Shown here one piece after another: positions 22,758-34,874 of a stretch of 64,000 bases of DNA (the first letter of the stretch is position 1; every line of letters starts with the position of its first letter). The stretch spans positions 20,770,001 through 20,834,000 of the forward strand of contig JBITNC010000002.1 of the NCBI GenBank assembly GCA_050084985.1, written 5' to 3'. This stretch comes from Nageia nagi. Lineage: Eukaryota > Pinophyta. The translations under genes were made by a program, and so were the position numbers. A model generated the notes under the pieces. That model was given only the letters and a program-made list of their open reading frames with translations. It was not told the origin of the DNA and searched no databases.

Positions 22758-25429
22758 TGTAGACACTCAAAATAAACCCTATATTTAATTTAATAAATAA
22801 ATAAATGAAACAAGTATTTTTTCTAATATATATCACATTAAAATAATTGTTGATTAAGATTGTGTAATATATGCACCGTGAATAATCTTAACCAAAGTAA
22901 AGCAAGAACAGACTATGGGGATAGTCTGATCTCTGAAGAAGGTCGATTCCTTATCTATTGGGCGTAGAAAAAGTAACAGGAAAGGAAATAAAAAGGAGTA
23001 GAGTGCGAGGAATTTAAGAAAGGGCTTAGGGTAACAAGAGAGAAAGCAAAGGTGGATCCCTAGTTCAGTGCGAGCTTTCACAATGTGTGAAACCTTGGCC
23101 TAAATCTAGTATAGCAGCTATAGTACAAGCTCTCACTCTCTAATAGTTTCCCAACTTTACTTTACCATGTAGCAGACATAGTTATACTAGCAACTCATAA
23201 TTATCATTTAGGAAACAAGCTAAGCTGCCACGATGTAACCAAATTAAGAATGATAATTATGAGTACTAGACAAGAAAGGTCAAGATGGTTTCATATTACT
23301 GATAAAAACTACAGGTCTTCGAGAATAAATGTAAAGAGCAATACTAGGTTTCTGACCCATCTTTCACTTTATTTTCATATACTTATATTGTAGTAATGAT
23401 AGTTACAAGAATTGCAGAATGGAAACATTTATAAAAAAGGCTCCAAGATTCTAGCCTTCTTTTAACTGATACTACCTACATACACCACTTGGTAGAATAT
23501 TACAAAAATGGGGTAGATTATAGATGATACAGCTTCTTAATAACTGTGATTCGATCTCTTACTAGCCTCGTCTCTACATTTCAGAATGCTCTACTTACCA
23601 GCTCTGGCTATTTGATCATTCCTTGATGACCTTATCACTTCCAAGACCTAGTTTCATTCAAAAATGTGAACATTGTTCTCCCAATGATGTCATCTTCATA
23701 CTTCTGGAATGCTCTACTCACTGGCTCTCGCTATTTGATCATTCCTTGATGACCTCATCACTTCTGGGACCCAATTTCATTCAAAAATGTGAACATCGTT
23801 CTCCCCATGATGTCATCATCTCTACATTTCGAAATGCTCTACTTACCAGCTCTGGCTATTTGATCACTCCTTGATGACCTCATCACTTTTGAGACCTGGT
23901 TTCATTCAAAAATGTGAACATCGTTCTCCCTGTGACATCATCATCTCTACATTCCAGAATGCTCTACTCATCGGCTCTGGCTATTTGATCACTCTTTGCT
24001 GACCTCATCATCTCTAAAACCTGAGCTTTTCTACAACTGAGCTTTATCATTTCCTTTTAGAATGCTTTACTCACTGACTCTGGCTATTTGATCACTCCTT
24101 GCTAACCTCATCATCTCCAGAACCCGATCTTTACCAAAACACGACTATCTTATCCTCTATGATGTCATCATTTTATTTCAGAATGCTTTACTTTTGGAAC
24201 ACTTAATTTACGAGCTCTAACTTCTTCGATTATATCTTGTTGACCTCACCTCTTTTAGAACCTGGGCTTTTCCATTATTGAGCTTTATCCTTTCTTCTTT
24301 GATGTCATCATTTCATTCCAGAATGCTTTATCTACTGACTCCGACCTATTTTATTTGCTCCAAAAAAACTCCTAGGGATCTTAAAATGAACTAATGATTG
24401 CAAGTAAAGTACACTAGGGCTTCAATAAAGAATTTATTATGTATACAATAATTATAACTCCTTATAAAAACATTAAATAAGATTTAAAATTATATTATCA
24501 AATCAATCTTTTTGAAAATATATAAAACAAGTGGTCTTACGACCCTTATCATTAAAAAATGACCATAGAGTGACCATTCTAATGTTAATATATAATCGCT
24601 AAAAAATCTGTGACGATCCATGAACAGTTAAACAACAAACAAATCTAAGCCTGGAATAGCCTAGTACATATAATTTGTAATCATGGATACAGATGGAAGA
24701 TAACAACACTTAAAAATTTAGTTTGGGAGGTTACCTGGAATCTGATGACGCTAAAATAAATGGATAACAAACCTTGAAGCTTATAAATTGAAGCTTTGTA
24801 CGTGAACAAAGGGACCCAATCTTACTATAGCGAAGCTCTACCGAAATCAAACCAAGAGATTATTAGCAAAAGGTTGGAAGCTTGATTAATAGCAAATCTC
24901 ATATCAATTATATTTCCATATTATGTTATTCATTTGCTGATTAATATGTATGAACAGGTATGCTTTTGATGCTTCATTCATTTTCTATGTGCAGGGTCAA
25001 TATAGGAAAAGAACGACGGAAGTAAGTGTGAAAGAGAACAACAAGGAATAGACAAAAACACTTCAAAATTTTGTGAAGATTGCTCTAGTGCATACAGAGC
25101 TGATTGTCGATGATTCAAAGATCAGTCGACGGTGATTCACTAGATCGATAACAAAGGCCAAAGGTTTACAATGAACATAATGATGGTGCAGAGAATGCAG
25201 AGTCATGCTTCAATTGTTACCAATCTGCATTGATTGTTACCAATCCACAATGATCGCTATCGATGCTGATTAAAATAGATCAATAAAAACTCGCTTTTTG
25301 TATTTAAATACTTTAGAATATAATATCATTATTATTATTGATGTGTATTATCGAATATGTTCATGATTAATTATGTTGAATGATTTATCTGTCTAAATTG
25401 CATTTTAGGTTCATAATTTGATATACATA
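22758..25429 (+). repeat. 5' LTR of element D
   Basis: It starts TGTAGACACT and ends ACATA, where the 3' LTR has ACACA (a C-to-T change in the terminal CA). It contains a tandem array of about 124-bp units (23579-24395) and near its end CpG-containing ACGAT/ATCG motifs. TTATAAATTGAAGC near 24780 is a TATA candidate, but the promoter position is uncertain. Confidence 0.92.
23579..24395 (+). repeat. LTR-internal tandem array of D (5' copy), shared with F
   Basis: About seven units; the first four are spaced 123-126 bp apart (GAATGCTC-like starts at 23584, 23707, 23831, 23957). Each unit contains TGACCTCATC and a TGATGTCATC or TGACATCATC core. The segment 24127-24255 aligns with 40865-40990 in the LTR of copia F. 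The array ends with GGGATCTTAAAATGAACT, as does the F array. Confidence 0.88.
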
Positions 25430-25432
25430 ATC

Positions 25433-25452
25433 TGGCGCTAGAAGGAGGGCCC
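25433..25452 (+). promoter_or_regulatory. Primer binding site of element D
   Basis: TGGCGCTAGAAGGAGGGCCC begins three bases after the LTR. The TGG start is as required for pairing with a tRNA CCA end. I cannot assign the tRNA from memory. Confidence 0.7.
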
Positions 25453-26878
25453 CTTGCATGCATTTCAAAAAATTGAAGCAAAAAATAAGGATCAATTGCA
25501 TATTGTTTTGGTTTTATTTTTAAATCTATTTGCATCTTATGGAATTACATACTAACTTAATCTATTTGATCTGTTGCTGTGTTTTTGTTTTCTGTGTTCT
25601 CTGGATCATCGATGATCATGCTATAATGGGCAACGATCTCTGTGAAATCGTCAACGATCTCTAAAAAACTGGTATGTTTTCTAATCTAACCTAGATACAG
25701 TAAGTGTAATTATATATTTAAAATGACAGTTGGTAAAACTGTGTGTGATCTCTCTGCTTAGAGTGCATTTAGGAAATGGGTAGTAAAAGGTTAAATGCAT
25801 TTGTTATTAATTTATTTTATGTATAATGTTATGTATTTATTTTTAATGTTTTGGGTTAAGGGTACGTATACATTAAGTACTTTAACTTGACAAAGTATGC
25901 TCTCACTTTTACACTTTATGAGATCTTAAGTGATCAGAAATAAGTTAAGTGAAAGAGGTAAAATTTATTCACATTTCATTTTTGGAAATATACTTCACAT
26001 TAAAACTCTTAAAGATGTCTACCCTTACCACTCCATTGGAGGTCGAAGGGATATGTGACTCTTGGAGGAGTAATTGAACCTCACTTAACTAATCTATCCA
26101 CACTTAACGACTTCTTACCAAGTCTGCTCTTACCACTCCATTAGAGGTCGAAGAGATATGTGACTAGTAAGAAGAGGGAATTTATCACACATAATACTTC
26201 CATAGCTGGAAGGGATTAATGAACATCATTAATAGGTTGGATAATGAATCACATTATAATTAAAGAGAACAATAGGGTTTACTAAGGTCAATACTCACTT
26301 AAAATAAACTTTGATTGCATCACATTAAGATTAAGATAAGTAAATGGACATGAATGTTTGGGAGGGTAGTATGCATAAATGTATCTTACTTGTTTAAATG
26401 CATTTCATAAGGTCTTAAGAAATAATTGAACATTAACGAGTTGGATGTCATTACCAACCGTTAATTCTTACTTCTTTGTAACCACCAACATAACACACTT
26501 GAAACCATAGAGCCAGTTACACTTGGAAGTGATGACCAAGGTAACTTTCCTTTAGGTAGGAGTCAAAAAAGAGACTCATCTAGAACCAAACCAAAAGCCA
26601 TAGAAACTTGCAAATGTTAGAATTACCCAACCTACCTTGTTTAATACTTGACTAGTCAAAACAAACTAGGAAAATTAAAAAGATTAAAAATAAACAACCC
26701 ATATCGTTCATTTACTTTAGACATAAAAAATATGCGAAAAAGTTAAAGAAGATAATCACATCGTTAAAAGTAAGTTTGCATATAGGATGTTTGTGCATTG
26801 AATTGTTTTCTCGAAAATATAATCTAAAAGATAAAAATAGAGTTTCTTGTTTATGATGTTTGTTTATGATATCTAAAA
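25453..26878 (+). other. Leader of element D
   Basis: Non-coding leader of about 1.4 kb. It holds a cluster of CAACGATCTC-like motifs (25605-25670) and an imperfect direct repeat of about 40 bp (26021-26060 and 26126-26164) with CTTACCACTCCATT and GGTCGAAG. No ORF is supported. Confidence 0.6.
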
Positions 26879-29540
26879 ATGGTTCAAACTAGAAGTATGA
26901 CCGCTAAGAAAATGTGAGAACACCCATTTGAAATGCAAGAAATAGATTCAGATAACATGGATTTGATAGAATATTCGGTTAGGAGGCCACCTCCTTTAGA
27001 TGAATCAAATTCACGAGTAGTTTGTTATGTAGGTAAAGATGGTGATTATGGTTATAATCAATCTAGATCACCAAGACAAATTATAGATAATCCTATCGCA
27101 AGGAATGGAATGCAAGTGTTAGAGGAAGAATTGATTGAAATTCATCATTACCTAGCTAAGCATAGGGGTATTCCTAAGACATCTTTTAGTTTATCGAGAG
27201 ATGTAGAAAAAATAGACCAAAAACTTGATAACCTAGAAATTGACGAGGCTAAATCTTGGGCTGGAACCATAGCGGTACCACAAACTGAGCCATATAAAAT
27301 TGAATATGAAAGAATCAGTTGTCAATTATCAGATGGTCAAAGAGTCAGTTCTTCGATTCAAAAGGAGGGATCTTCTTTTTCTTTTGAATTAGGAAGAAAG
27401 GAAGCATCAATAAAACAAATGAAAAAATCTTATTCCACAAAAGAAGGATCAAATAGAAAGACATCCAAGTTTAAAATAGAAGAGATACCTTCTTATGAAG
27501 AACTACAAAAATAACAATTATATAAAATAATAGCTGGTAAAAGATTCACGGAAGTATATGCTGAGAATATTAAAAGGACAGCAGACATGCAATATATTCT
27601 AGAGGAAAAAAAAGAAAAACTGATGAACTTATTAAATTGCAAGAACAAGAGGATAGATTAAAAGAAATGGAAGATAAATTTCTTAGAGATAAAAGAAAAT
27701 TCAAAGAACAAGAACAAGCAAAGAAAGAAAGAAACGAGTTCTTGGAACAAGAAAAGAAAAGACTTCATAAAGAGCACAAGATTCAACTTCGTTTACAAGA
27801 ATTACAACTTAAAGAATTAGAAAACAAAAAAATAAAAAGGGAACAATATCTACGTATGGAGAAAGAAAAACAAAGATAGTGGGATGAATATCAAAAAATA
27901 AGGAATTTGAAACTGGAAACTCCTGAAGGAAGTCAAATACAAAGACATCGAGATCCTTACTTAGATAAACAAGAAGCACTATATAGAGAGACAACCATTT
28001 TATTACAAAAGGAAATGGAAAAGGAATTAGAACTTCAAAAATTATATGATAAACAAAAGCAAGATTCTATTAAAAGTTGGGTTGAACAAACCCAAAATCA
28101 AACAAGAAAACCTAATTATAAGGGAAAAGATCTACATGAAAAAGGGATATCCCAAAAACCTCCTAGAATCCCTATTCCGTGACGACATTCACCTCTTAAA
28201 ATATTACCTCCATCATCATCAGAAATTCCTTCTGACTATGAGTCTTACATTTCAAGATCAATTTCAGAAAAGGATCCAAATACTCGGAGACATCATAGGC
28301 ACACTCAAGGTCATAGAACTGATAAAGAATTAGAAAACTTTATGAAGGATTTTATAAATTGAGAAATGAATGTTCAAGGACTTCAAAAGTTAAATTACAA
28401 GAATATTTGTAATGAGCCTATTCATCCAAGTGTTCCAAAAAAGAAACTACCATATAGGTTTGAATTTCCTAAAATAGAGCCATTTAAAGGAAGAGAAGAC
28501 TCCAAAGAACACTTGAGAAAATTTTCATTTTCTAGTTATCAAATAGCCAATGATGACTCATTAATGTTACGTATATTTCCTATGACACTCGCAGGCCAAG
28601 CTTTGGATTGGTATAACAGTTTACCTATGCATAGTTTATATATGTTTGAACAATTGGCTAATCAATTTCTTGAACATTTTAGAATTAATATTAAAGAAAG
28701 ATCTTCAATTATGGATCTTACGAGATTGCAACAATTTCTTGATGAAACCATACAAGATTATATCTCAAGATGGCAGGCTATACTCACTAGTATGCCTTAT
28801 ACAATACCATAAGAAGAATTGGTTAAATTATTTAGCCAAAGTTGTTTAAGACCAATAGCTAGTGCTCTCCAAATTCAACAACATAAAACTTTTGAAGAAG
28901 CTATTGCTCAGGCAGTAGTTATAGAAAGAGTTAAAATTCAAGATGGAGAGCTAAAACTCAAGAAAAAAGAATACAAAAAAGGTAATCAAAATGAGAACAT
29001 TAGTAAACAACCACAAAATAATCAAATAGCTACAACAGAAAATTGTGGTCCTTCTTCAAAAATAGAAGAAAGTGCTAAACCTAAACCTAAAAGAAATTTT
29101 ACCCCATTATCAGAACCATTAGCCAAAATACTTAAAAAATTATGTGATAATGGTATGATTACATTACCTGATATAAGGCTTGAACATCTTAATGCTAAAG
29201 AAAGTAAATGGTATAAGGAGAATGAATTTTGTGCTTATCATAGGCAAAATGGACATAATACAAATAGATGTCAAACTTTACAGCATAAGATTCAAGACTT
29301 GATAGGTATTCGAAAGATAGATGTGGATAATCCTATTGTACCTTCAAATCAAAATCTAGGGATATATCAAAACCCCTTACCTTCACATCAGGCTAATAAT
29401 TTGGCAACTATCCCAAATCAACTAAACTATATAGGGGATAATAAGGATATACCGTTTATAGGAACTATAGATGATTCAATACATATGATTGGTATAGCCA
29501 CAAGAGCACAACAATATCAGAATAAATAGGATAATCCTTG
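26879..29540 (+). pseudogene. Element D gag
   Basis: The start is ATG at 26879 (MVQTRSM), a typical plant gypsy gag N-terminus, followed by a stop at 26915. A long Glu/Lys/Gln-rich coiled-coil segment is at about 27600-28100. The retrotransposon gag core is at 28440-28810 (FPKIEPFKG, ALDWYNSL). A knuckle of form CX2HX4HX4C is at about 29230-29272 (CAYHRQNGHNTNRC), as usual in Tat gag. One frameshift lies in an A run near 27610, and about eight stops interrupt it. Gag forms the particle in which reverse transcription occurs. Confidence 0.85.
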
Positions 29541-30434
29541 AAAAAATCAATCGATATCAAACCCAATTAATATACAACCTATACCTCCTCCGCAGCAACC
29601 TAAAGTTTCGATAAAAGGTGCTCTTCAACGACAGTTAAAAATGTCTCTAGTAAAGATGACTTTATTTGAATTATTACAACAGTCCGAGAGTTATAGGGAA
29701 GCTATGAATCAAATTCTACAAGAAATTCAAGTGGATATTAGTAACCCCAATAACTTCATTTCAATAGTTGAAAGTTTAAGAATATCTCAACAACCTAGTA
29801 TCACCTTCTACGAACAAGAAAGATTAAATAACGATGGACCAGGCGGACTTGATCCACCCTTACATATAATTGGTAAGGTAGATGGAAAATTATTTAAAAA
29901 ATTTTAATAGATGAGGGTTCAGCCATAAATATAATTTCAGATGCTGCATATAAAAAGTTGAATTTACCAGAATCAATTATCTTAGCTCCTTCTTTGCAAA
30001 TTAGAGCTTTTAATGATGCAGTGTGTTCAACCTTGGGATCCATAGTGCTACCAATTACAGTAGGTGCTAAAACCATTCAAAATTTATTACATATAATTGA
30101 AGGAAATATTATACAATATAATGTTCTTTTAGGACGTCCATGGATTAGAGAAATGCAATGTGTTCCATCAACTTATCATGGATGTTTAAAGTACATCTAC
30201 AAGGATAAAGTTCATTGTGTGTTTAAAGAACCAGATTCTTATTCGCATTGTAATTTAATTCTTGATACAAATGAAGTGACATTACCATCTCCCAATCTAT
30301 CAACTATCTTAATGAACAAAAATATGAATCAATCTGAAGTCATAAAAGTAAAAAATGATATAGTTATACAAGATAAAGATACTTGGGAAAAAGTTACTAA
30401 AACTTTAGATGAAAAGCATGGAGCGTCTTCATAA
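29541..30434 (+). pseudogene. Element D protease region
   Basis: A one-base loss in an A run near 29897 shifts the frame just before the aspartic protease motif, which reads ILIDEGSAINII in the next frame (about 29903-29938). The ILGRPWI-like motif, here LLGRPWI, follows at about 30126, typical of retropepsins in plant gypsy elements. Catalytic D is present; D-E-G replaces the more usual D-S/T/G-G. Confidence 0.8.
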
Positions 30435-30509
30435 AAACAAGTAAATACTACATATAATAATAACTCATCCAATGAATATCCAGTAAAAATTAAATTAAGG
30501 GATTTCAGG

Positions 30510-30920
30510 ATGGGAGAATATGATATAGATGATGTGGTATTTAGTATACCTTCATCACAAGAAATGGGAAGATTATTTGAATCACCTAGTGTGATTGGAC
30601 AAATAGTGCCTTTAGGTGAAATACCTAATCAAACAATGTTTGTTTATGCGGGAATAGTAGATCCTATATCAACAATATCCAATCAAATATATGAAGGATA
30701 TTTCAATAATGATATGAAATATTTATTGCCATGTTCAAGAACATTTGTCTTAAACTATTTTAACAAATGTAATTGGCAAGGATGAGGATTGGGTCGATAT
30801 GAACAAGGTTCCCGAGAAATAATTGAATTACAATACCAAGATCCCACTGATAAAAGTGGATTAGGTTATAAGAATGGATATAAAAATCTTGGTAAATTAG
30901 GAAATTTAGAAGAAGAAAAT
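30510..30920 (+). pseudogene. Element D protease-RT linker with G-patch-like motif (left of F)
   Basis: An open segment between protease and RT. Near 30770-30870 it reads NWQG, stop, then GLGRYEQGSRE and SGLGYKNGYK, a glycine pattern resembling a G-patch, which I infer from pattern alone. Element F interrupts it at 30920. It resumes in the same frame at 48955. Confidence 0.6.
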
Positions 30921-31474
30921 TGTTGGACTTCGAGTGACATTGAGAGGGGGGGTGAATCAGTGTATATAAAAATAATCAATTTAACCTTCTTAAATAAAGA
31001 CAGATTAAAAGTAAGAGAAAATTGAGCAAGCACACCAGTACATCACACAACACCAGATGTAACGAGGTTCACCAGATTGGCTACATCCCCGAAAATGACT
31101 GCTTGGACACCAATCCAAATCCAACCATTAAAGAAAGCTTACAGATTGATAGCACCAACTATGAAGGGTAGCACTAACTACCACTTTGCAAATAGCAGCA
31201 CCTACTACTTGGAGCACTAACTCCAGCTCTCAAGCACCCACTTGAGACAACATTCAAAAAGGAGGAAAGAATACAGTTCTAGAAGACCCTCAATGGTCTA
31301 GCTCTAATGTTCACTATTTTATCTCTGCACACAGCTCCAAAGTAACACACTTAAACAATCACACTCCTATCTGCATATTTGTTTGCTCACTTCACGTTCT
31401 CCTGATACTCCCCTCTTCCGCCCTATTACCTCCATGACCACTCTTCTCTCCACACTCCTCTCCTCTTTCACGCT

Positions 31475-31479
31475 CTTAC
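31475..31479. other. Target-site duplication of G, left copy
   Basis: CTTAC, identical to 40115-40119. Confidence 0.95.
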
Positions 31480-31975
31480 TATTAGAATTTGTAATGAAAT
31501 ATTGTGAATATCTAAACTCCTTGTAAATTCAATTAATCACTTAAGGGTATGTAGATACCTTAAGAGATTAATTGAATTCTTTAATATGTAGACTTTGACT
31601 TTACCAAAGTGGTTAGTTGGTAGGTTGAAGTTAGGTGATACATTTAATGTAACCCTAACCTTACCCTTGGGTTAAAGGAAGGTTAGGGAGGTGCTCTCAA
31701 GCTATAAATAGAGGGCCTCTCCTCTTGTAACACATCTAAGTTTTGGAGTAAGATTACTCTACTTGGTTGTGTAGGAGAGAGCAAGAGATAGTTGTAAGAG
31801 AGACATAGATTGAGAATAGAGAACTAGTTGTGGATGTACTCCCAAGGAGGGAGGAACCACATTATATTGGTGTCATATTGTGTGAATGATGTTCTTAGAA
31901 TTATAGATGATGAATGATTTACCTTCCTAGTCTAAGGTCCTAGAGGATTTGTTTAGATCTAGTTCAAATCCTTCA
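31480..31975 (+). repeat. 5' LTR of element G
   Basis: 496 bp. It starts TATTAGAATT where the 3' LTR has TGTTAGAATT (a G-to-A change in the terminal TG) and ends CCTTCA. TATA box CTATAAATAG at 31702-31711. Confidence 0.96.
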
Positions 31976-31977
31976 AT

Positions 31978-31989
31978 TGGTATCAGAGC
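31978..31989 (+). promoter_or_regulatory. Primer binding site of element G
   Basis: TGGTATCAGAGC, a perfect complement to the 3' end of plant initiator methionine tRNA. Confidence 0.95.
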
Positions 31990-32796
31990 CTTGTTGTGGA
32001 AGCTCTTCTTTTGGTGTGGAAGCTACATCTTGGAGGTTCTTCATCCTTCTTCACTCCTCATCTTACACCCCATTGGTGAGGTAAATTTTTAAGAAAAGGT
32101 ATAAAGTTCCTCCTTATTTGATCATTTTGTTTTTGGATTATTACATAATGCTACTAACACATTATTTGCTATGTGTTAGTCCTTTTTAAGTTATGATTAA
32201 CAAGTTGCAATTTTTTACTAATCCTCTATGTTACTTGCAATTTTAAATTGCTATAGTTCTTTTAAAAAAGGGTTAGTATACAACAATTGTAATTTGTTGT
32301 TCATATTATATTGAACTTAAAAGTATGTGTTGGTTCAATTATTTGATTAAATACCAATATATGATGCAAAATTGCAATATTTATACTAACATTTTTTATG
32401 TTATATGTTAGTAGTATTATGTTATTACTATTTGCTTAAAAATAGTAAGATATTATTGTGAAATTTCTCCTACCTATACTACCATTTTTTTATGTTAATG
32501 GTATTTTTAGTGAGGCATGAACATTTCAAACAAAAAAAAAAAAAAAAATTTTAGAAAGGAGGACAATTTTGTTCTAAGGGCACAATAATATATTCCAAGG
32601 CTCAATATAATATATATATATTTTTATTTCAATCACAAATATATATATATATATAGTTTTTATATTTTAAATTCATTTCAAAATATAAATCAAAACTATA
32701 TATATATATATTTTTAAATTCATTTAAAAAAATAATAAAACATATATATATTTTTGATTTTTTAAAAATTTGTTTCAAATTAATCACGTTAAAATC

Positions 32797-33620
32797 GGGG
32801 GGGGGGGGGGTCCTCCTCATGCGTGTGGTGGTGGCTCCTCCGCCCACCCATGTGACGCCACTACTCCTCCTCCTGCGACTGACTCCTCCTCTCGCACCTA
32901 CCTCCTTCCTCGCCAACTCACCGCATCTACCTCCAATGGCTACGTTGATGTAGCCAGAGTCTATGGACTTCCAGTTCACGGGATGTGCACACAACAAAAT
33001 GATGGCAGGCTCTGTGTGAGTATTTGCATGGTGCACACAGAGGTTCTTGTCTTGCACTGCTCATTGATTACTTCTAAACTCCCCTCCTCATCAACTATGC
33101 ACATGATGAATCCCTTGCACTCTCAATGGCCTATTTGCACCCTACATGCTGTAGCTCCCGCTTCCAGGCATCCAATGATCCCATGCTACAGACACCGTTC
33201 CCTGACCAGCCATCATCATAGGATAGAGCACATGAACATGTTTAACAAGCTGCACATAGCTACCACTGTTGCATGGACTCCCCTGCTCGTAGCCTATGCA
33301 CCAATTGTAAGCACCAAGATAGCCTACACTGTGTTTGACAAGATGCATGCTAAAGCCTGAGTCTTATGGCTGCCATGGTCACCAGCTCTACCCCGACTAC
33401 CATCCCCACCACCCTCTACCCCTCTCATCTCCACGTACTTGTTCCTACGTGACTTGGGTAGGTCAACAGCCACCCCACATGCCTCACATGGCCTCCTTGC
33501 CACCTTGGACTCCTTCTGCAGCCCAGTCTCTCCCACTCCACGTGACTCACCACCCTTCTACCCACTTTGGTCTTTCCTGCCACCCCTGCCCAGCTTCTCC
33601 ACCTCCCTGAGGCTTACACA
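32797..33620 (+). other. GC-rich insert in G leader
   Basis: Far richer in G and C than its surroundings, with CCTCC and CACC-rich sequence after a run of 14 G. A 196-codon frame (32770-33360) is open here, but the composition is low-complexity at the start and no family is recognised. B's leader has a different C/T-rich stretch at the same place. It may be captured DNA. Confidence 0.4.
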
Positions 33621-33846
33621 TGGCCCTTTCATTTTTTTTGTCAAACTCTTGTTGTTGGGTATTTAATTTTTTTTACCCACTCCAAATTTGCTTTGATTTT
33701 TTTGCCTTAGTCACCCTTACCTATTTAAAGTTTACCCCTTAAAGTGACAACAAGGCCACCTCACACTTAAACATCATTTTTTAGCATCAAGTTGTTAGCC
33801 CTTTAAGTAAAAATGGGGGGGATTTTTATCATTTTTTACTTAAATG

Positions 33847-33958
33847 ATGCTAAATAGATCTTGCATGCTAAATAGATCTTGCATGCTAAATAGATCTTGC
33901 ATGTGATGCTAAATAGATCTTGCATGTTCTGCTAAATGGATCTTGCATGCTATGTTAA
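33847..33958 (+). repeat. Short tandem repeat in G leader
   Basis: Five copies of GCTAAATAGATCTTGCAT with variable spacers. Confidence 0.85.
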
Positions 33959-34149
33959 AATGCATGCCTCTTAACATTGTTAGGATTAAAGCATGCTTAG
34001 TACTTAAATTTATAAGTTAAAATGCATGATGCATGTTTTAAAACTTAATTTTAAGTCATGGACTAATACATGTTTAAGTTATGGATTTATGCTAAATAGG
34101 ACTTAGCATTTGAAAAATTCATTATTTTTGAACTTGAGCAAAAATATGA

Positions 34150-34760
34150 AAATGTAAAAGTCCTTTAGGGGTTAGTACAAAACCCATTGGACTCCATTTT
34201 GGCCTCTTAAGGTTTCAAGTTAGTGTGGATGGAGTATTTTCACTTTACTTTATATTTTTGCACATTTGCTTTATACTTGCAATACGTAAAAATTTGAAAG
34301 TAACCCCTAAAATGAATACATCTGCACGTATTTTTGACAACATGACTTGTTTGGGGAGCCATGAGGTGAGGACAGGGCAGACTGGAGCCCTTTTAGTCCG
34401 AAGAATCGAGTGGTGGTAAGTCCATCTTAATTGCCCCTAAGACCTCTGTTGGATTGGACATAACTCTATTAGGTGGACAGGCATGTGTGTAGTGATACCA
34501 CATGTCTGCACGTCCATTCAAGGATTATCTTGATAACCTAGGAGGAAAATTGAAAACCTTAATCAAGATAATTAAAATGGCCGATCGAAGATACATCGGA
34601 TCCTTGGAAAATAGTTAGTACTTCTCCTAGTGAGAGTATATTACTGACCAAGGTGAACTGGTTGAGGACTGGTAGTACCTAGGCTCCACCTTGCAGGCAT
34701 CTAGGTGAAGGCCTAATTCTATACAAGAAAACAACCCCAACTTTATCCTTCTATGGATCG
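34150..34760 (+). other. Conserved pre-gag block (copy in G)
   Basis: Homologous to 12720-13330 in B; see that entry. It lies at the 3' end of the predicted intron. Confidence 0.8.
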
Positions 34761-34874
34761 TGGTTAATAAGTTTGCACATGTAGGACATGTTTGCTTATT
34801 AGATGTTTTATATGTATAGATGGAAAATTGTAAAAGTTTACATTCTTATTGCATATTTATTTGTTTTTGTAGCA

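Larger units (their letters stand above)
32081..34872 (+). other. Predicted leader intron of element G
   Basis: The donor-like GGTGAG|GTAAAT is 92 bp after the primer binding site. The acceptor-like TTTGTTTTTGTAG ends at 34872, two bases before the gag ATG (34875). An alternative donor is GTGAGG at 32076. Inside lie TA-rich runs (32620-32760), 14 consecutive G (32797-32810), a GC-rich stretch (32811-33620), a tandem repeat (33847-33958) and the pre-gag block (34150-34760). Many upstream ATGs in the unspliced leader would hinder gag translation, so splicing would make sense. It is inferred from signals and from conservation in A, B and E. Confidence 0.5.

Noticed and set aside
23579-24395. CRISPR-like array
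   Set aside because: Units are about 124 bp and diverged, there are no conserved short repeats with unique spacers, and the DNA is plant LTR sequence.
32629-33360. Frames of 142 (minus) and 196 (plus) codons as genes
   Set aside because: They overlap TA repeats, a run of 14 G and a GC-rich insert in a retrotransposon leader; no motif or family. Kept only as a compositional oddity.
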